64,000 bases of DNA, from NCBI RefSeq assembly GCF_024713975.1, contig NC_091098.1, forward strand, positions 13,068,316 through 13,132,315, given 5' to 3'. Position 1 is the stretch's first letter; the number at the start of each line of letters is the position of its first letter. This document shows positions 1 to 14,100 of this stretch, one piece after another. This DNA is from Paralichthys olivaceus (taxonomy: Eukaryota; Chordata; Actinopteri; Pleuronectiformes; Paralichthyidae). The translations under genes and the position numbers were made by a program. Below the pieces are notes generated by a model. That model was given only the letters and a program-made list of their open reading frames with translations. It was not told the DNA's origin and searched no databases.

Positions 1-3000
1 ACGTGACAATTCTGGTCACATGTGATCATCACTTCTGATAAGTTCACAATAGATTTGATTTGGGGACATCACTAACCGGTCAGAATTCATGCACTACCTC
101 AGCATACAGTACACTACATGTGAGTGTACTCACTGAAGTATACAATTCGAAGCACAACAATTTTAGATTTCAGTTTTGACATTGTATTTCCAGGTCACTC
201 AATTCATTTCTCCCATCAGCTCATTTCCCTGACTCCTACAGTCTCTCCAGTGGTCCCTCCCGTGTAACTGAGCACATGGATCTGAGAACAATCCCACCGA
301 GAATTGAGGCCAAAACAAAAACACAAAAAAACCTGTTGCTGTGACATTTTGTTCCCTCTCACCTCAACACACGCCGGTCACAATGGACCGGTGTGTGGGG
401 GATCTGTGTTCAAATCACCATGGTGATGGCTCTCTGCCTCACAAGGCTCCCTAGAGGGGGGGTGGAGGATTGACGGTGGGGAGGAGGAGGGTAGAAATGA
501 AGAGCAGGTTGCCAACCATGCCACAACCAAAACACAGTAAGATAAGAAGAAGAGGTTTTTGTAAAAGCATCCTACGTGTACAAAAAGTCAGCTCAGTTTA
601 GTCCAGTATCTCCTCAGCCTCTAAAATTCATCAGAGCAACTGACACCAATGCACCATCAAAAGAGACTGACATGTTGGAGGGAAACTCTTTTACTCCTTA
701 ACCTTTAAAAGAGCAAAAAATAGAACGAAATGGGGCAGGTTCATGAGCAAAGGTCTGAGAACATCTGTCTGTGGGTAAATCATCCTTACATGACAGAAAG
801 GCACTGAGATGACATTACACTGAGCAAGACAAAAGGGCATCCCACTCTACACCATCAGCTCAAATTTCATTTGCTTATTTGACTGTTGTCCCCCTCTTGG
901 ACAATTAAGCCAACACATTCCCAAGAGAGTTTGCAGAGGTATCATCAAAATTCAAATACGTCAGCAGTATAGAGCTGGAGACGAGGTCAGGAAACCAATA
1001 TTTTTCTAGCTGTCAACCACATTGTTACATGTCACTGAAGGAAAATTAAAAAGAAAAACTACAGCTAATAATTAGAAAAACTAAATGTCAGTAATAAAAT
1101 AGAGACTTTTGGGAAAAGTGGATGCAAGACAACTTATTTTGAACTTGAAAATATTTGGGTGATTATCAGTCTCCCCTAAAAATGACTGAATCACAAGTAG
1201 CCTGTAGTTTGTGCTTAAAGAACTTAAGTTGTGACCATTTTTATTGTTACAGATGGAATATATTCACGCTTTGTTTCAATTTTTTTCTGAAGCATTTTGA
1301 TTACATGCTAAAACTGTAAATCTACTTAAACTACCTATAAAGTTGCTATTGCAACAGAGTAACCAGTGGCATACACAGTATTTGTCATTCAGAAACTCTG
1401 GGAAACATTACAGGGTTGGGGGGGAAAAATTGATTCCCATAAGAATCATAATTCTTATCTGAGTCAATTCCCTGGTGGCTTTCAGCAGAAAATTCACCAC
1501 GGCTGGAGAAACAACGTTAGTCATGGCACAGCAGAGAGTGCTTTCCTTTTTCTTTTTTTATTCCAAAACACATTTAGCCAGTAATGGTGATCAGTAAATG
1601 ATCATTTATTAAACAAAGAACAGTGCAACATGGTTCCAAGATTTGTATTAATTCATACTGAATCAACTCTGACACAGAGAATTTGACTTTGAATAAAATC
1701 TTGTGATTCCGAGGTTCTGTGCACTGTTGTACATACTCAGTGTCTTTACAATGACATCTGCACTTATTCATGAAACATTATATAGTTTTACTTTCAAGAA
1801 TTAAAGGTGCTTGGACTGCAATGTGTACATTTTAAAATAAGGCTTAAAGATTGACAGATAATTAAACTGCAAAATAAAACACTCACTGTGCTAATTACAG
1901 GAAGTATGAAAAGTATTTTCTGGTGTGGACTAAGATTAATGCACCAGGCTTGTCTCACATCTGATTTGACGAATGAACAGGAATACAGTAATATCACTAA
2001 CACTGTAGAACGCATTTAGGTGACGCAACACTGGACTGTAAGTTTAGCACAGTGTATAAATAAATACTGCATTGGATTTCCATTAAAGCAACGTGGTTGA
2101 ACAACCACTAAAAGAGGCAGGCAATTTGTTAAATGAGTTAATTGGTCACCAGTTCATCCAATTCATCTTAATCCTTGTTACTGGACCACACCCAAAGAAC
2201 AGTGAGTTCGGCATGTACCGCAGCCAGCAGTCGCTTTGACTGGAAAGTGAATCCCTTGTTTCCAATGGTGCCAAAGTCAAAACAATTCTGTTTATTTTAT
2301 TTTTTAATCAAGCCTTGTACTAGTCACTAGTTCTTCATTACAGAACACACCAGGGCATATGGCTTATGGTTTTTAGTCTGATGCAGAACTGTTTACTCAC
2401 TGAATGCCAGGTGGCGCAGGAACCAAAAAGCTACAGGCTGGGGGAAAGGGCCTAACCTTTAAACAGTATCTGAACGTCCTCCCTTTCTCCTTGAACATCT
2501 ATCCTTAACTGTACTCTTCTGGTCCCCTCCCTGTCCCAGAGTGGCCAGCTGGGAGCGGTGCGCATGTGCTGACGTCCCTACTAACCTTGGCCAGTGCAAG
2601 GATTACCGTGCATTCACACTCAGTGCTCCTTCTTTCCTTAAGACTTATTAAGAATGATAATGAGCTCGGAAAGGGGCAGCATGTCCCTTTCTCAACTCTG
2701 CGAAAGCTCTCTGTCTTTCTCACTGTTCGCTTGTCTTATTCCCCCCCCCTTCTGTTCTTCCTCTCTCCACCCTTTTCTGCAGTCTCTCTCTCTCCCCCAG
2801 TCCATCCTCTCCCTCTCTCTTTCTCCATCGTATTGAAAGGGCCCAGGACAAATTACCAAAAAGGCCATTTTCATCTATGAACTGCAGGATTTAATCGATA
2901 CTTATTTCATGCCTTCAAAATCAACCCTATATTACTGTTGTCTGTGTGATTTGTTTATTTTGCTCTGGAATATTCCTTCAGTCGAAGGAAGGGAAATGCA

Positions 3001-5300
3001 CGGGATGCAATTCACCTTGAACCTCCATTATATTGGATTTCTCTACTGGCTGATCAAGCATGCAAAAAGGACATTTCCCCAGCACTAAAATAAAAACAAT
3101 AATGATGATTAAAAAAAACATGTGTGCTATTTGTGCTGGTGTAACAGTACGTGTTGAGGGCACTATATTTTTACAAAGCAAAACACTATGGTTGTGGAAG
3201 CGTGAGTTTGTATACAAAATCATTACACTGAGGGTGCAATTGATAAAGCTTATGTGCTGGGAAATAAAAGTAATGGCTCCTGAAGCCTGTCAAACGCCGC
3301 CTGGGATTACTGACGCTTATTTGACATCAAAGACCTGAGGTCCACAGCCAAGGTCAAACAGAACAGGAATACACATGGGTTTAATTCTACACACCCCTTG
3401 ACAGATGCAGATGGGTACTTATGAGACATGAGGCATTTCGCTGACTGATAGGGCTGCAGGAAATAAGAACATTGGAGGCATCGCACACTGATTAACCAAT
3501 GAGATGCTGAACTAGTCAAGAGAACCAGGGGCACAGCACTACAGGCAACATTTCAAGTACCATTTTACAAAGAGAGAGAGACCCAATCAAAAGGCCTGGA
3601 GGACCACATCCATAAACACTAACTAAACACACAGACCAAATTGTAATTAAAACAGCACAAATGGACAATTAGTGTCTCTGCTCTCACAGCACAGCAGATT
3701 TGCCTTACTCCACAAGTGAGGACGGAAAAATTTTAAGGAATGAAGGCGACCAAATGACAGGCAGGGAAAGAAGGCCAGTGTGTTTGACAGATAGATATTG
3801 CAGTGTCTCATCAATGCCGAGGAGAGATGAGAGTCTGTAGCACCGGTGTGACTGTGAAGACTGGCTGGTGTCCAGCTAGAGGTGGACCTCTGGACAGCAG
3901 ACGCATGCCGTCACATTCCAGATGTACGCGCTGACTGAAAAGCAGGAAAACTGCTTAAATTGATCATTTAGCAGCTCTGTTTGAACTGAATGTATAAAGG
4001 TGCATGTACAATACCACTGCAATTCACTGAGTTGAACTATTGTACCCTGTTGTGTCACCTGCTGTTGGTTATACTTTTTTTGGTGACCTCGTAAAATGAG
4101 AAAGAGCACTAAGGTAAACTTACCTTTAGTCTGGCTAATGCTTGCGATTCAAATCACACAAAATGCATGCTGATTTCATGTCGAAACATGTGTTTTTTAA
4201 GCTCGCCTGTTTCAGTGTCAAGTGTGCTCTTGCTTTGCATGCATGAATACATCTGCAACAGTTAGGCTGCACAGCTGCTGAACTATGAGGGTATTATGGA
4301 AAATACCTCAAAAGCACACACTGTGTACCTAATGCATATTTCTACATCATAAAAATATTTAATCCACGGCTGAATTGAAAGACAGAAAAAAATCAAAGCA
4401 CAAAAAGGGACATCCAAACTGTAAAAATTGAAAGAGAAAAAGAAACGTCAATGTTTACCTTGTGTTGTACTAGCAGTGGCATTTTTAATATGGAAGATGG
4501 CTTTCCATGAATGATCTGTTTAACCAAAGACAGGAGGGAGAGAAAAAGGGATAATTAATTACTTATGTGAGCTATTGCACGGGAGAGACAATAAACCTGC
4601 CTGGTCGCCATGGATATGACATATTTGCTCTGAAAACAACACAATAATTAGCAAAGGAGAAAGATCCGGCGAGAATATGAGAACTCTGGGTTTAAAGTGC
4701 CAGTGATCTATTCCTGTCCTGATCCTCATCCCTGAGAAAAATAACACAGTGGCAGGCAGACACTAGAAATGCACAGGAGCACAAACGGTGAACCTTTAAC
4801 AAAAGCATGAAATCATGTTAAATTAAATCTTACATCACAGTCCTGTTTTGTAGAGATCACAACTAACCAAACACAGAGAGAACGTACAGTGTTTTTAAAC
4901 AGATTGTTTGTTCAGTAGTAGGTGGAAGTAAGAAAAACCTGCCTCACAGCCACATAGAGCAGGAACTGCAGAAAAAAGCTATTTACCATATAGCAAATAC
5001 AGTGTGTGTGTGTGTGTGATGTATAACCTGCCAACTGTTATGTTCAGCAAATGGTCAGGTTTTGCACACGGTTTCATAATCGTGTGATATTTATGATGGT
5101 ATTTATTTATGTATTTATGCACAATAACCTGCTGAAACTCCAAATAATTTGCAGTGAATTTTTTTTGATGAAGTCATGCATTTCACACGTTGCACATTCC
5201 CGGCTGCTGTTTGACTCTGCAGCTCGCGATTAATCTACCGTCCTAAACATGCAAAACTGAGAAAAATATGTGTTTTAATAATACATTTAAAAAAGGGAAG
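1..5300. other. Gene-free flank, no recognised exon
   Basis: No open frame here resembles a known protein, and I see no exon with a convincing acceptor, reading frame and donor together. The visible structure is a pyrimidine-rich tract at about 2740-2830 (CT and TCTC runs), a short AG run at 3569-3580 and a short GT run near 5000-5018. By human synteny this could be intronic or upstream DNA of casz1 on the minus strand, but nothing in the sequence proves it. Confidence 0.4.
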
Positions 5301-5579
5301 TCGTGAGCAGACAGTCTTCAAGAGCAACTTCCGCATCAGGCTTTGAATATTGATTTCATTTATAGGAGTTCCTCTATTTACAGTCTATGATAGTGTGTGA
5401 GAGCTGCAACCTGTTTAGTAACGAGCAGCGGAGTTTCACTAAGTTTTTCTCGACAAATACTGACACTTTGGGCGCAAACCACAAGTCGCACATGTCAGTC
5501 GTTAGTGCAGCTTTTGGGGAAGTGTCAGAAACACCCGGTATTAAACTGTAGGTCTGAGCTGCGTGAAGACATTCTAACA

Positions 5580-6345
5580 GAACCTCATGTTAGTTTTGCT
5601 TCTGAATAAAGGGGGAAAGGGAGCGCGTGAGCTCGCCACAAAAAGTACGAAGTGAGGGAGGAAAAAAGAAAAGTTGCAGCCCAGTGAGTGAACAGAGAAG
5701 CTGGTGTTCCTGCAGCTTTCACTGTGTTTGGACAATTATTCAAGTTTAATAAAAGCCTGCTGCTCTCGCCGCTGTTTCCCTCAGAGGCTTCTCCAGCAGC
5801 ACAGGGACAGTCAGTCGCTCCGGGTCCGCACCGCCGCCGCCTCCGCTGCCGCCGCATCGACACTGACAGCCGGTCACACCGTGTGTACCCTCGGCTTCAC
5901 CTCACACCGACCCTCCGTCCTTCCACCGACATTTCCCCCAAAATGTTTCAAACTGCTTCGTTAACACCGACCGACACTTTGACAGTGATGGAAACGAGCG
6001 TGTTGAGTAGTTCAGGGGAAAAGGGAAAACTCTTACCTGTGGGTACTTCGCTGTGTGTCGGTCACTTCCAGCCCAAAGAGACGTGCGTCTTCACGGTGGA
6101 GAGCGTGACACCTTTCATTACTAAAGTTGCCACATTTTTCTTTTTAAGTTTTTTTCTTTTTGAGGGTTTTTATTGTTGCATTTTCTAATTTCTTACAGGG
6201 GCGAGTCGCCCGGAAGATCTGCCCTGGAGACCGGCTTCAAGTGGGAAGAGGAGTCCTTAATTGAATTTCTCGGTTGGCAGGTGGTGCTTGGAAAAACTGG
6301 ACTGGAGTTTGGTGGAGGTGTCTGAGGACAGCGTGTCAAAGAGAC
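5580..6345 (-). promoter_or_regulatory. GC-rich promoter-like block with a minus-strand splice donor
   Basis: This is the most CpG-rich stretch in the left 40 kb, with CCG and GCC triplet clusters at about 5820-5870. On the minus strand a textbook donor, CAG|GTAAGAGT, lies with its exon boundary at 6037. That suggests a non-coding first exon running from somewhere below 6345 down to 6037. No long conserved reading frame is present, so it would be a 5' UTR exon. Orientation and synteny (minus strand, left of ciroz) make an alternative casz1 promoter the leading idea. It could also be a promoter for an unrelated non-coding RNA. Direct evidence is limited to base composition and one splice signal. 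Confidence 0.35.
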
Positions 6346-7829
6346 AGTTCCTATATACTGTTAGTACATATATACTGTTAGTACATATATACTGATAGAT
6401 CATTTATACTGTTAGTACATATATACTGTTAGTACATATATACTGATAGATCATTTATACTGTTAGTACATATATACTGTTAGTACATATATACTGTTAG
6501 TACATATATACTGATAGATCATTTATACTGTTAGTACATATATACTGTTAGTACATATATACTGTTAGTACATATATACTGATAGATCATTTATACTGTT
6601 AGTACATATATACTGTTAGTACATATATACTGTTAGTACATATATACTGTCAGTACATATATACTGATAGATCATTTATACTGTTAGTACATATATACTG
6701 TCAGTACATATATACTGATAGATCATTTATACTGTTAGTACATATATACAGTTAGATCATTTATACTGTTAGTACATATATACTGTTAGTACATATATAC
6801 TGTTCGTACATATATACTGTCAGTACATATATACTGTTAGTACATTTATACTGTTAGTACATATATACAGTTAGATCATTTATACTGTTAGTACATATAT
6901 ACAGTTAGATCATATATACTGACAGTACATATATACTGTTAGTATATATATACTGTTAGTACATATATACTGATAGTACATACTGTCAGTACATATATAC
7001 TGATAGATCATTTATACTGTTAGTACATATATACAGTTAGATCATTTATACTGTTAGTACATATATACAGTTAGATCATATATACTGTCAGTACATATAT
7101 ACTGTTAGTATATATATACTGTTAGTACATATATACTGATAGTACATACTGTCAGTACATATATACTGATAGATCATTTATACTGTTAGTACATATATAC
7201 AGTTAGATCATATATACTCTCAGTACATATATACTGTTAGTATATATATACGGTTAGATCATATATACTGTTAGTACATATATACAGTTAGATCATATAT
7301 ACAGTTAGATCATATATACAGTTAGATCATATATACTGTTAGTACATATATACTGTAGGTACATATATACTGTTAGTATATATCTAATGTTAGAACATAT
7401 GCACTGTTAGTACATATATATTGTTAGAACATATATATTGTTAGTACATATCTACTGTCAATACATATCCACTGTCAATACATGTATAATACATATATAC
7501 TGTCAATACATGTATAATACATATATACTGTCAATACATATATACTGTTAGTACATATCTGCTGTCAATACATATATAATACATATATACTGTTAGTACA
7601 TATCCACTGTCAATACATGTATAATACATATATACTGTCAATACATATATACTGTTAGTACATATCCACTGTCAATACATGTATAATACATATACACTGT
7701 CAATACATATATACTGTTAGTACATATCTGCTGTCAATACATATATAATACATATATACTGTCAATACATATCTATTGTCAGTATATATCTACTGTCAAT
7801 ACATATATATTGTTAGTACATATCATAAC

Positions 7830-7928
<99 letters not shown>

Positions 7929-7962
7929 GATAGATAGATGACTTTATTAAGTTGTCATAGCA

Positions 7963-8007
<45 letters not shown>

Positions 8008-8100
8008 CAGTACATATCTACTGTTAGTACATATATACTGTCAATACACAGCTACTGTCAATACATTTATACTCTCAGTACATATCTAAAGTATTTTATG
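6346..8100. repeat. 17-bp minisatellite with embedded GATA and AT microsatellites
   Basis: About 1.75 kb of tandem repeat with a 17-bp unit of the form CTGTTAGTACATATATA. A second 17-bp variant carries GATAGATCATTTA, and a third has an ACAGTTAGATCAT core. The variants alternate in ordered groups (two to four standard units, then one GATAGATCATT unit) across 6346-7250, which indicates higher-order amplification. From about 7380 the unit decays into forms with CTGTCAATACATGTA. A GATA run fills about 7835-7940 and an AT run fills 7964-8004. The unit contains the near-palindrome GTACATATATAC. Confidence 0.95.
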
Positions 8101-11100
8101 TTATTTTCGTTAACAAAGTTAAGTAATGCCATATTTTTGTATATATATTTTTGTATTCTTTGGTTAAGTCAATATAGGCAGGGGTTTACCTGAGGACAAA
8201 CCCAGTCAAAATAAAGATAGGGTTGGTAATTTCTTACTAAAATACTTTTTATCTTATTGGTTAAAATCCTATTCATGTACCGATAGCCAGCTAACATGTT
8301 AGCTTAGCAATCAACTGCCTCAATTAGCTTAGCTGCACATTTACCACTGGGTCTTTCTGACCATTTCCTGTATAAAACCAGAGCCAATTATTTCCAAAAT
8401 GTTTGCTCTGATTTGTGCAAACTCAAAAGGAATAAAGATTTAGGCTATATTTGGTCACGTTATTCATAAAACGTAGAGCCTTTAATTATTTTAGGTAAAG
8501 CCTGCTCACAACCAAAGTCCAGGCTTTTAGCCTCTGTCCCACAAACATCTGGATTTCAGAGTTTCTGTCATCATCATTTTCTGTCTGTCTAATAAAATTA
8601 CTGGACTTTTCTGTCCACCTATAAATTGCCACATATATATATTTGCCACACTAGAGGCTCAAAATATGAACATTTTAACTGTTAAAGACTCAAGATGATT
8701 GTTGAATAATAGTCATTTAAACATTTGCTCATGGTTGGATGATGTGAAAACGAAGTTTTAATAGCTATTATAAATACATTATATTCAGCTCAGAAAATGC
8801 ACAGAAAACCAAAGGAAAACACTGTAGAGAGTCTAAAGAGAAAAGAGAAAACCTGTTGAATTCAGAGGCGCAAAATAATCATTTCCATTTTTTGCTACTT
8901 TATGCATTAAATATTGTACCCATGATTCCTAGTTGATTCCTAGTAGTAGTAAATATTCTAAACCTATGACATTGTACAAATTCGTCACTTAGCAGACTAG
9001 CCTGTCAGTACCACAATACCCTGGCACACAGGTGTGGTGGCTGCAGATGGCAAACCGTGGGTTTATCAGAGCTTTTTAAAGCTGGAAACAGCTGCTTGAT
9101 GCAGCTGGAAATGGTGTCAATGAGACTGAATCAAAACAGTGTAGCTGGGTGATATACTTCTAAAACAATGACCCGAAAAACACTAAAATGCTGAATTCAC
9201 CCTCAGTGATTGTCAGTGTCTTTGCTATGAGCAACTGCTTTTACAGCACACAGTCATTTGATCTGTTAAAAGTTTGGCTGAGAATAATGTCTCATATTTA
9301 TGAATTATTTCAAACTTTAAATCAAAATCTACAACATCTAGCGTCTATTATTTAACCTCCGATTGTGTGTTTCACAGTTAATCAACCACTGTTTATATTG
9401 TTTCCCACAGAGCATCTAAAGTTTACCTTCCTATTGGCAGAACACTAATGTCACCTCCTCTCTTTGTTTTCCTTCACCCTCACCTTTCCTACCTCCTAAC
9501 ATACGTCAATACTTTACTGTAAAATATTCTGAGCATGGCACTCCTTTAAGGTATTCCAGGAGCAAAGCCCATATGAACACTGGGTAAATAATCATGTATT
9601 TTAAACTTGAACTTTCCTTATCTAAATTCTGCAGTCTTGTGAACTATTGACAAACAGATTATTGCCAATTAGCAGTTTTGTGATGTGTCCTGTTGTACAT
9701 AAAGAATTGAGAGGATCGATAGCTGAGACAACTAACAAGGCAGGTAGTGCTTTTTTTCAATGGTCTAAGAATTCAAGGTTTGTGACCTACTTTTTGGCAC
9801 ACCTCCAACACATACATATATTTTTTAACTGATTTGTCATGTTATAGTCATATAATCATTTAAACTTAATTTCAGAAATCAATCCTAGATAAGATAGAAG
9901 ACAGAAATTCGCAGATAGGCAGAATAAAATTGCAGACAAACTTTACCTCATGTTTTAAGGGGATTACACGTTAAGCTTTATTGACTCTTCTCTATAACTG
10001 GAACACCTTTAACACCTGCTGCTATTTTAGTTAAATATATTATATATTCTATGATCTACTGTATGTTGTTTCATGCTCAGGCCTGATGGCCCGTGTCGTC
10101 TGCTGCTTAAAACACCAGCATGATACTTATTCACAAACACCAAAACTCTGTTTGCAGTTAATAACGACAATGATACATTTAAAAAACACCTTAAAAGACA
10201 CAAATCTACATGCTGTTGAGTATATTTTATTTGTTATATATACTACACGCTTGAGCAAATCCCCCATGGTCACTGCAGAGGTCCAGGCAACCCATCCATC
10301 AGTGGGTTCCTCCTGATGTTGCAATACTGTGATACAGAATAATAAAGAAGTACGAAAGACCAGAAAATCAATAGATTATTCTGCAGATCACTTGATTCAG
10401 TAATGATCCAGTCCATTTATCGCCAGCCACTGATTCATAAGGCCTGCTCTCAAGGGCGTAGCCGCCCCACCTATGCCCTGCTGACTCCTTTGCCATTGGT
10501 AATTATAAAACATTAAAAGCTAATCACATGAGAGTCCAAGGTTAGAAAAGACGTACAGTCTGTTATAAGTAAAGGGTTCCTTTCATTGTGACAGAAATAA
10601 GAATATTCCCAGATAAGGTCAGATTCATTCAGAAGATTGTGATAACACACATATATACATTGGCCCAGCTTCAACAAAATAATAAAAAAATAAATTGTCT
10701 CCCAACTCTTTTAAAGCTGTGTTGTTTATATGGTTGTCTTATTACCATGCAAGCTAACGCATTGATACAATCAAGACAATCCCACTATGAGAACCTTTGG
10801 GAGCCTGTGCACTGTGCAACAGCTGTTGGTCAAGAAATAGCTCTGACACAGAACTGCTCCTCAAATACAATGTCTCAACTTTGCATTTTTGCTGTAAAAA
10901 AGGACATTTAGTGTAAATAAGTGAAAGTAGGGCGTTTTGAATAGAGCAAAATGAATCGTCATGGCCACACTGCCATGTGATATCACATCCCATTGTATCA
11001 TCATGTTCATTTTTGCAGATATTTCTAAGATAGTCATAATTGTAGCTCCTATAATAAAGTGGTTTTAAAAGAAAATTCTGCAATCTAACCACATACCAGC

Positions 11101-14100
11101 TTTTCAAGACTGAATTATGTAGTTAAATACAGAAAAAAGAGAGCAGTTGGCCCAGAGGCATGTGTGCTTGTCTTCAGTATCAGCCCAAATACCTGTTTTA
11201 TGTTCATCAAAACAAGCTCAAGTTTCACTCTGTAGGTAAGTGATACTGTAGTTTTGTCAGCAATAAGCAGTTAAATAAGGGTATGACATGTCTGTGCGGA
11301 TTTTCACATATCAAGTGTGAGAAACAGTGAACTAAGCTTCTGTTTTATGTTTGTGGGGAAACAGACATGTTGATCAATGAAGAGGACACGTGCCCTCCAC
11401 CAGCCTCCAAACCGTCCACTGGCAGGTGCCTGATCAAGGGCAACTTATTTTCAGTCACATTGCATGAGGGGGCCGATGAACTGGCATTCACCTTAATTAA
11501 ATAAAGACATGTACAAATGTCCTTTAGCAGGTGGCTGTCTTATGGAAGTTAGCAGTGGTGGCAGCTGCCTATGTATGGTAAACAGGGAGCATTTTTGAAA
11601 AGTGATGGTGGCTGGCGAGGGAGGCGGGGATGAGGGGGGAGATTGGACAGCTGTCACCGTACCCACCTCACTGTGCTGACTTAGACCTAACGCTCGATCG
11701 AGCCTTTGTATATATTTTTTCAGCGCATTTCAACACTGTGTACACCTAGTGTTTGAGGCCGCATGGAGACGCATGTGGTGTGACAGATGCACCAGGCACA
11801 TGAGCAGCAGAGGGCAAGAGCTGAAACGCCTTAGCCAGTGGAAATGTTTTATTCTGTCCAACTTCAGGGAGAAGCATGAATTTGTCATGACCCCGTAGAA
11901 AACGACGCTAATCCAAATCAAAAAAGCTTAATCAAAATTAAACGTGCAGATATAAATGCTTATTAAAAGTCTCAACCTGGCTATTTGAGATATTCACATG
12001 ATTAAAATGAAGGTGTGTGTGTCCTTCATAAAAACTGCTGTATCACACAAATCTGAACTTTCTCAAGACAAACTGTATTTTCTGAGATATTTTTCAATTC
12101 AATATAATGGTATGATAAATAAAGAGCTATTCCTTTAAAGATCGCTGCAGGATCTGTGTTCACATGTCCGAACTGAAAACAAATGCGGTCTTCAACAGTG
12201 CTGGTCACTGCACCATATGGTGATGATTAGATGCCCAGGTAAAATCTAATTTTAATAAATTCCTAATCAGCTTGGAAGGATACTGAAACAACGTTGTTAA
12301 TGGAAATATGTGGAGTCAGCAAGGTCTTTCACAGCTGTGGTCTTTAATAAGATTTGAGAGGCATTACAACAACATTGCAGTCAGTGTCATGTTGAGCTGC
12401 TCCCTCTGTCTGTAACTCCAGCAGAGGGAAGAAATGAACAGACAAACAGAGGAAGACGAGGGGAAGAATAGGTGGTCATCTGTTTCAAAAGAGCTGAAAT
12501 CTGATCTCTAGGGGGAAGAGGCATAGTCGGAGGTACTGTATAGTACATATCGTCTCCCTCTGATCATTCACGCTTTCTAATTACAGAAGGTGAGGAGGGC
12601 CATCATTTTATCGTATTTGTTTTGCATCACTGCAAAAATAGAAAATGAGGGCTCGCCAAGCTGCACCAATTTACTTCATTTCGACCTTGATTAAAAGAAA
12701 ATTAATTGCCACATCTCTCATTATGTTGCAGGCAGCATTTGATGACGCAAATGAAAAAAAAAGAAAATCAAAAATAAGATGCAAAGGCTCAGAGGGAGTG
12801 TGATCTCGACCTGGATGTGCAGGAGGCAGCACACTGATGGAAAAATACAGGCCCTCTCCACAAAGCCACTGAAGATAGAACAGAAGATTTGAAGGGAGGA
12901 CATTGTGAGGCCTGTTAATTCCTCTTTTCACTATAATACCACACATATTTTAACAACACATGAATAATAGTTTTTTACTGCAAATCATTACTTTTTAACA
13001 TCTGCATTATGAAAAAGCAAAACAAGTACTTCCATGCTGTTCTTACAGAAATCTCTCCCTCGCAGATTATCACAAACTAAACATTTCAATCCTATTTGTG
13101 TCCCTCAAGCCCCCCGTGACTCCTCCCCTTCCTCAGACACCATATGTCTCTGTGGATCAACTTCAGGAGTTTTCAGTAACCACGGTGTATGATTACATGA
13201 GAATTTCTCTCAGAGAAGGCCTCCAGGAGGAGTAAAATGCTAAATGCTATTTTCGAAATGAAATTCTCCTTCATGTGGCTGCACCTGTTTCCCTGAGAGA
13301 GTAAACAGAGCAGATGCCTGATAGAGTGGGCCTGCCCCTGACACACACCTAATTCTAAAATATTTATTAGCTTTTGACACTCTTTAAAGTCACAGTCTGG
13401 GACAAAGGGTACCCTGTTCCTCTTGCACTTGTTTGGCTATACTTACTCCTCTCCCCTCTTTGCTGTGCTGCTTCAGCTGCTTATCTGTGACTACGGTGAC
13501 AGAGACATTGAATGCAACTAGCTCCAGTACCCACTGGTGCTGACCTCACACAGGTCGACCTGACACAGACATCTCTCCACAATTGGGCCCAATCAACAGC
13601 TCCGAAATTAATGTTTTGCTGTTGTTGTGAGCTTGTGCGCGTGCATTTTTCATGCTCAGCTCAGTATTTGTAAATGAGTGTGAGCGTTTAGGCGAGCGTG
13701 CATCCTCATATGTGCGTGTTGGGAGGGATCATTATTTGGCATGCCTCGTCAAGCCATCATGAATGCAATAGGGGCATTTGAATAATTGATTGAAATAATG
13801 TAAAGTAATCCAGCCAGCTTTCATTCTTGGCTCACCTGCTCCTAATTCTAAGACTGCTCTCAGTTGACAGGGGACAGGTTGGGACATTTAAGGACATGGG
13901 AGTGACATGGAGGAGAGCATTTTACCCTCCATTACCCGTCGTCTCTAATTTCTCAACTCTTCTTACCAGTCATGTTGTGGTAAATAAAATGGCATGTGAA
14001 ACCCCATGTCTGAAATAATCATGAGGCACGCGGTCACCAAAATCAACAAAAAAAAGAAGCCACGTGTGGAGCATAGTGTCAAGCAATTTTCTGTTATATC

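Noticed and set aside
5688..6188. 166-codon plus-strand open frame in the GC-rich block
   Set aside because: It overlaps an 86-codon frame and an opposite-strand frame. The composition is driven by CCG triplets, there is no domain, and the end runs into T-rich non-coding sequence. The clearest splice signal here is on the other strand.
6346..8100. Regular repeat considered as a CRISPR-like array
   Set aside because: The units are contiguous with no unique spacers, and the genome is a vertebrate.
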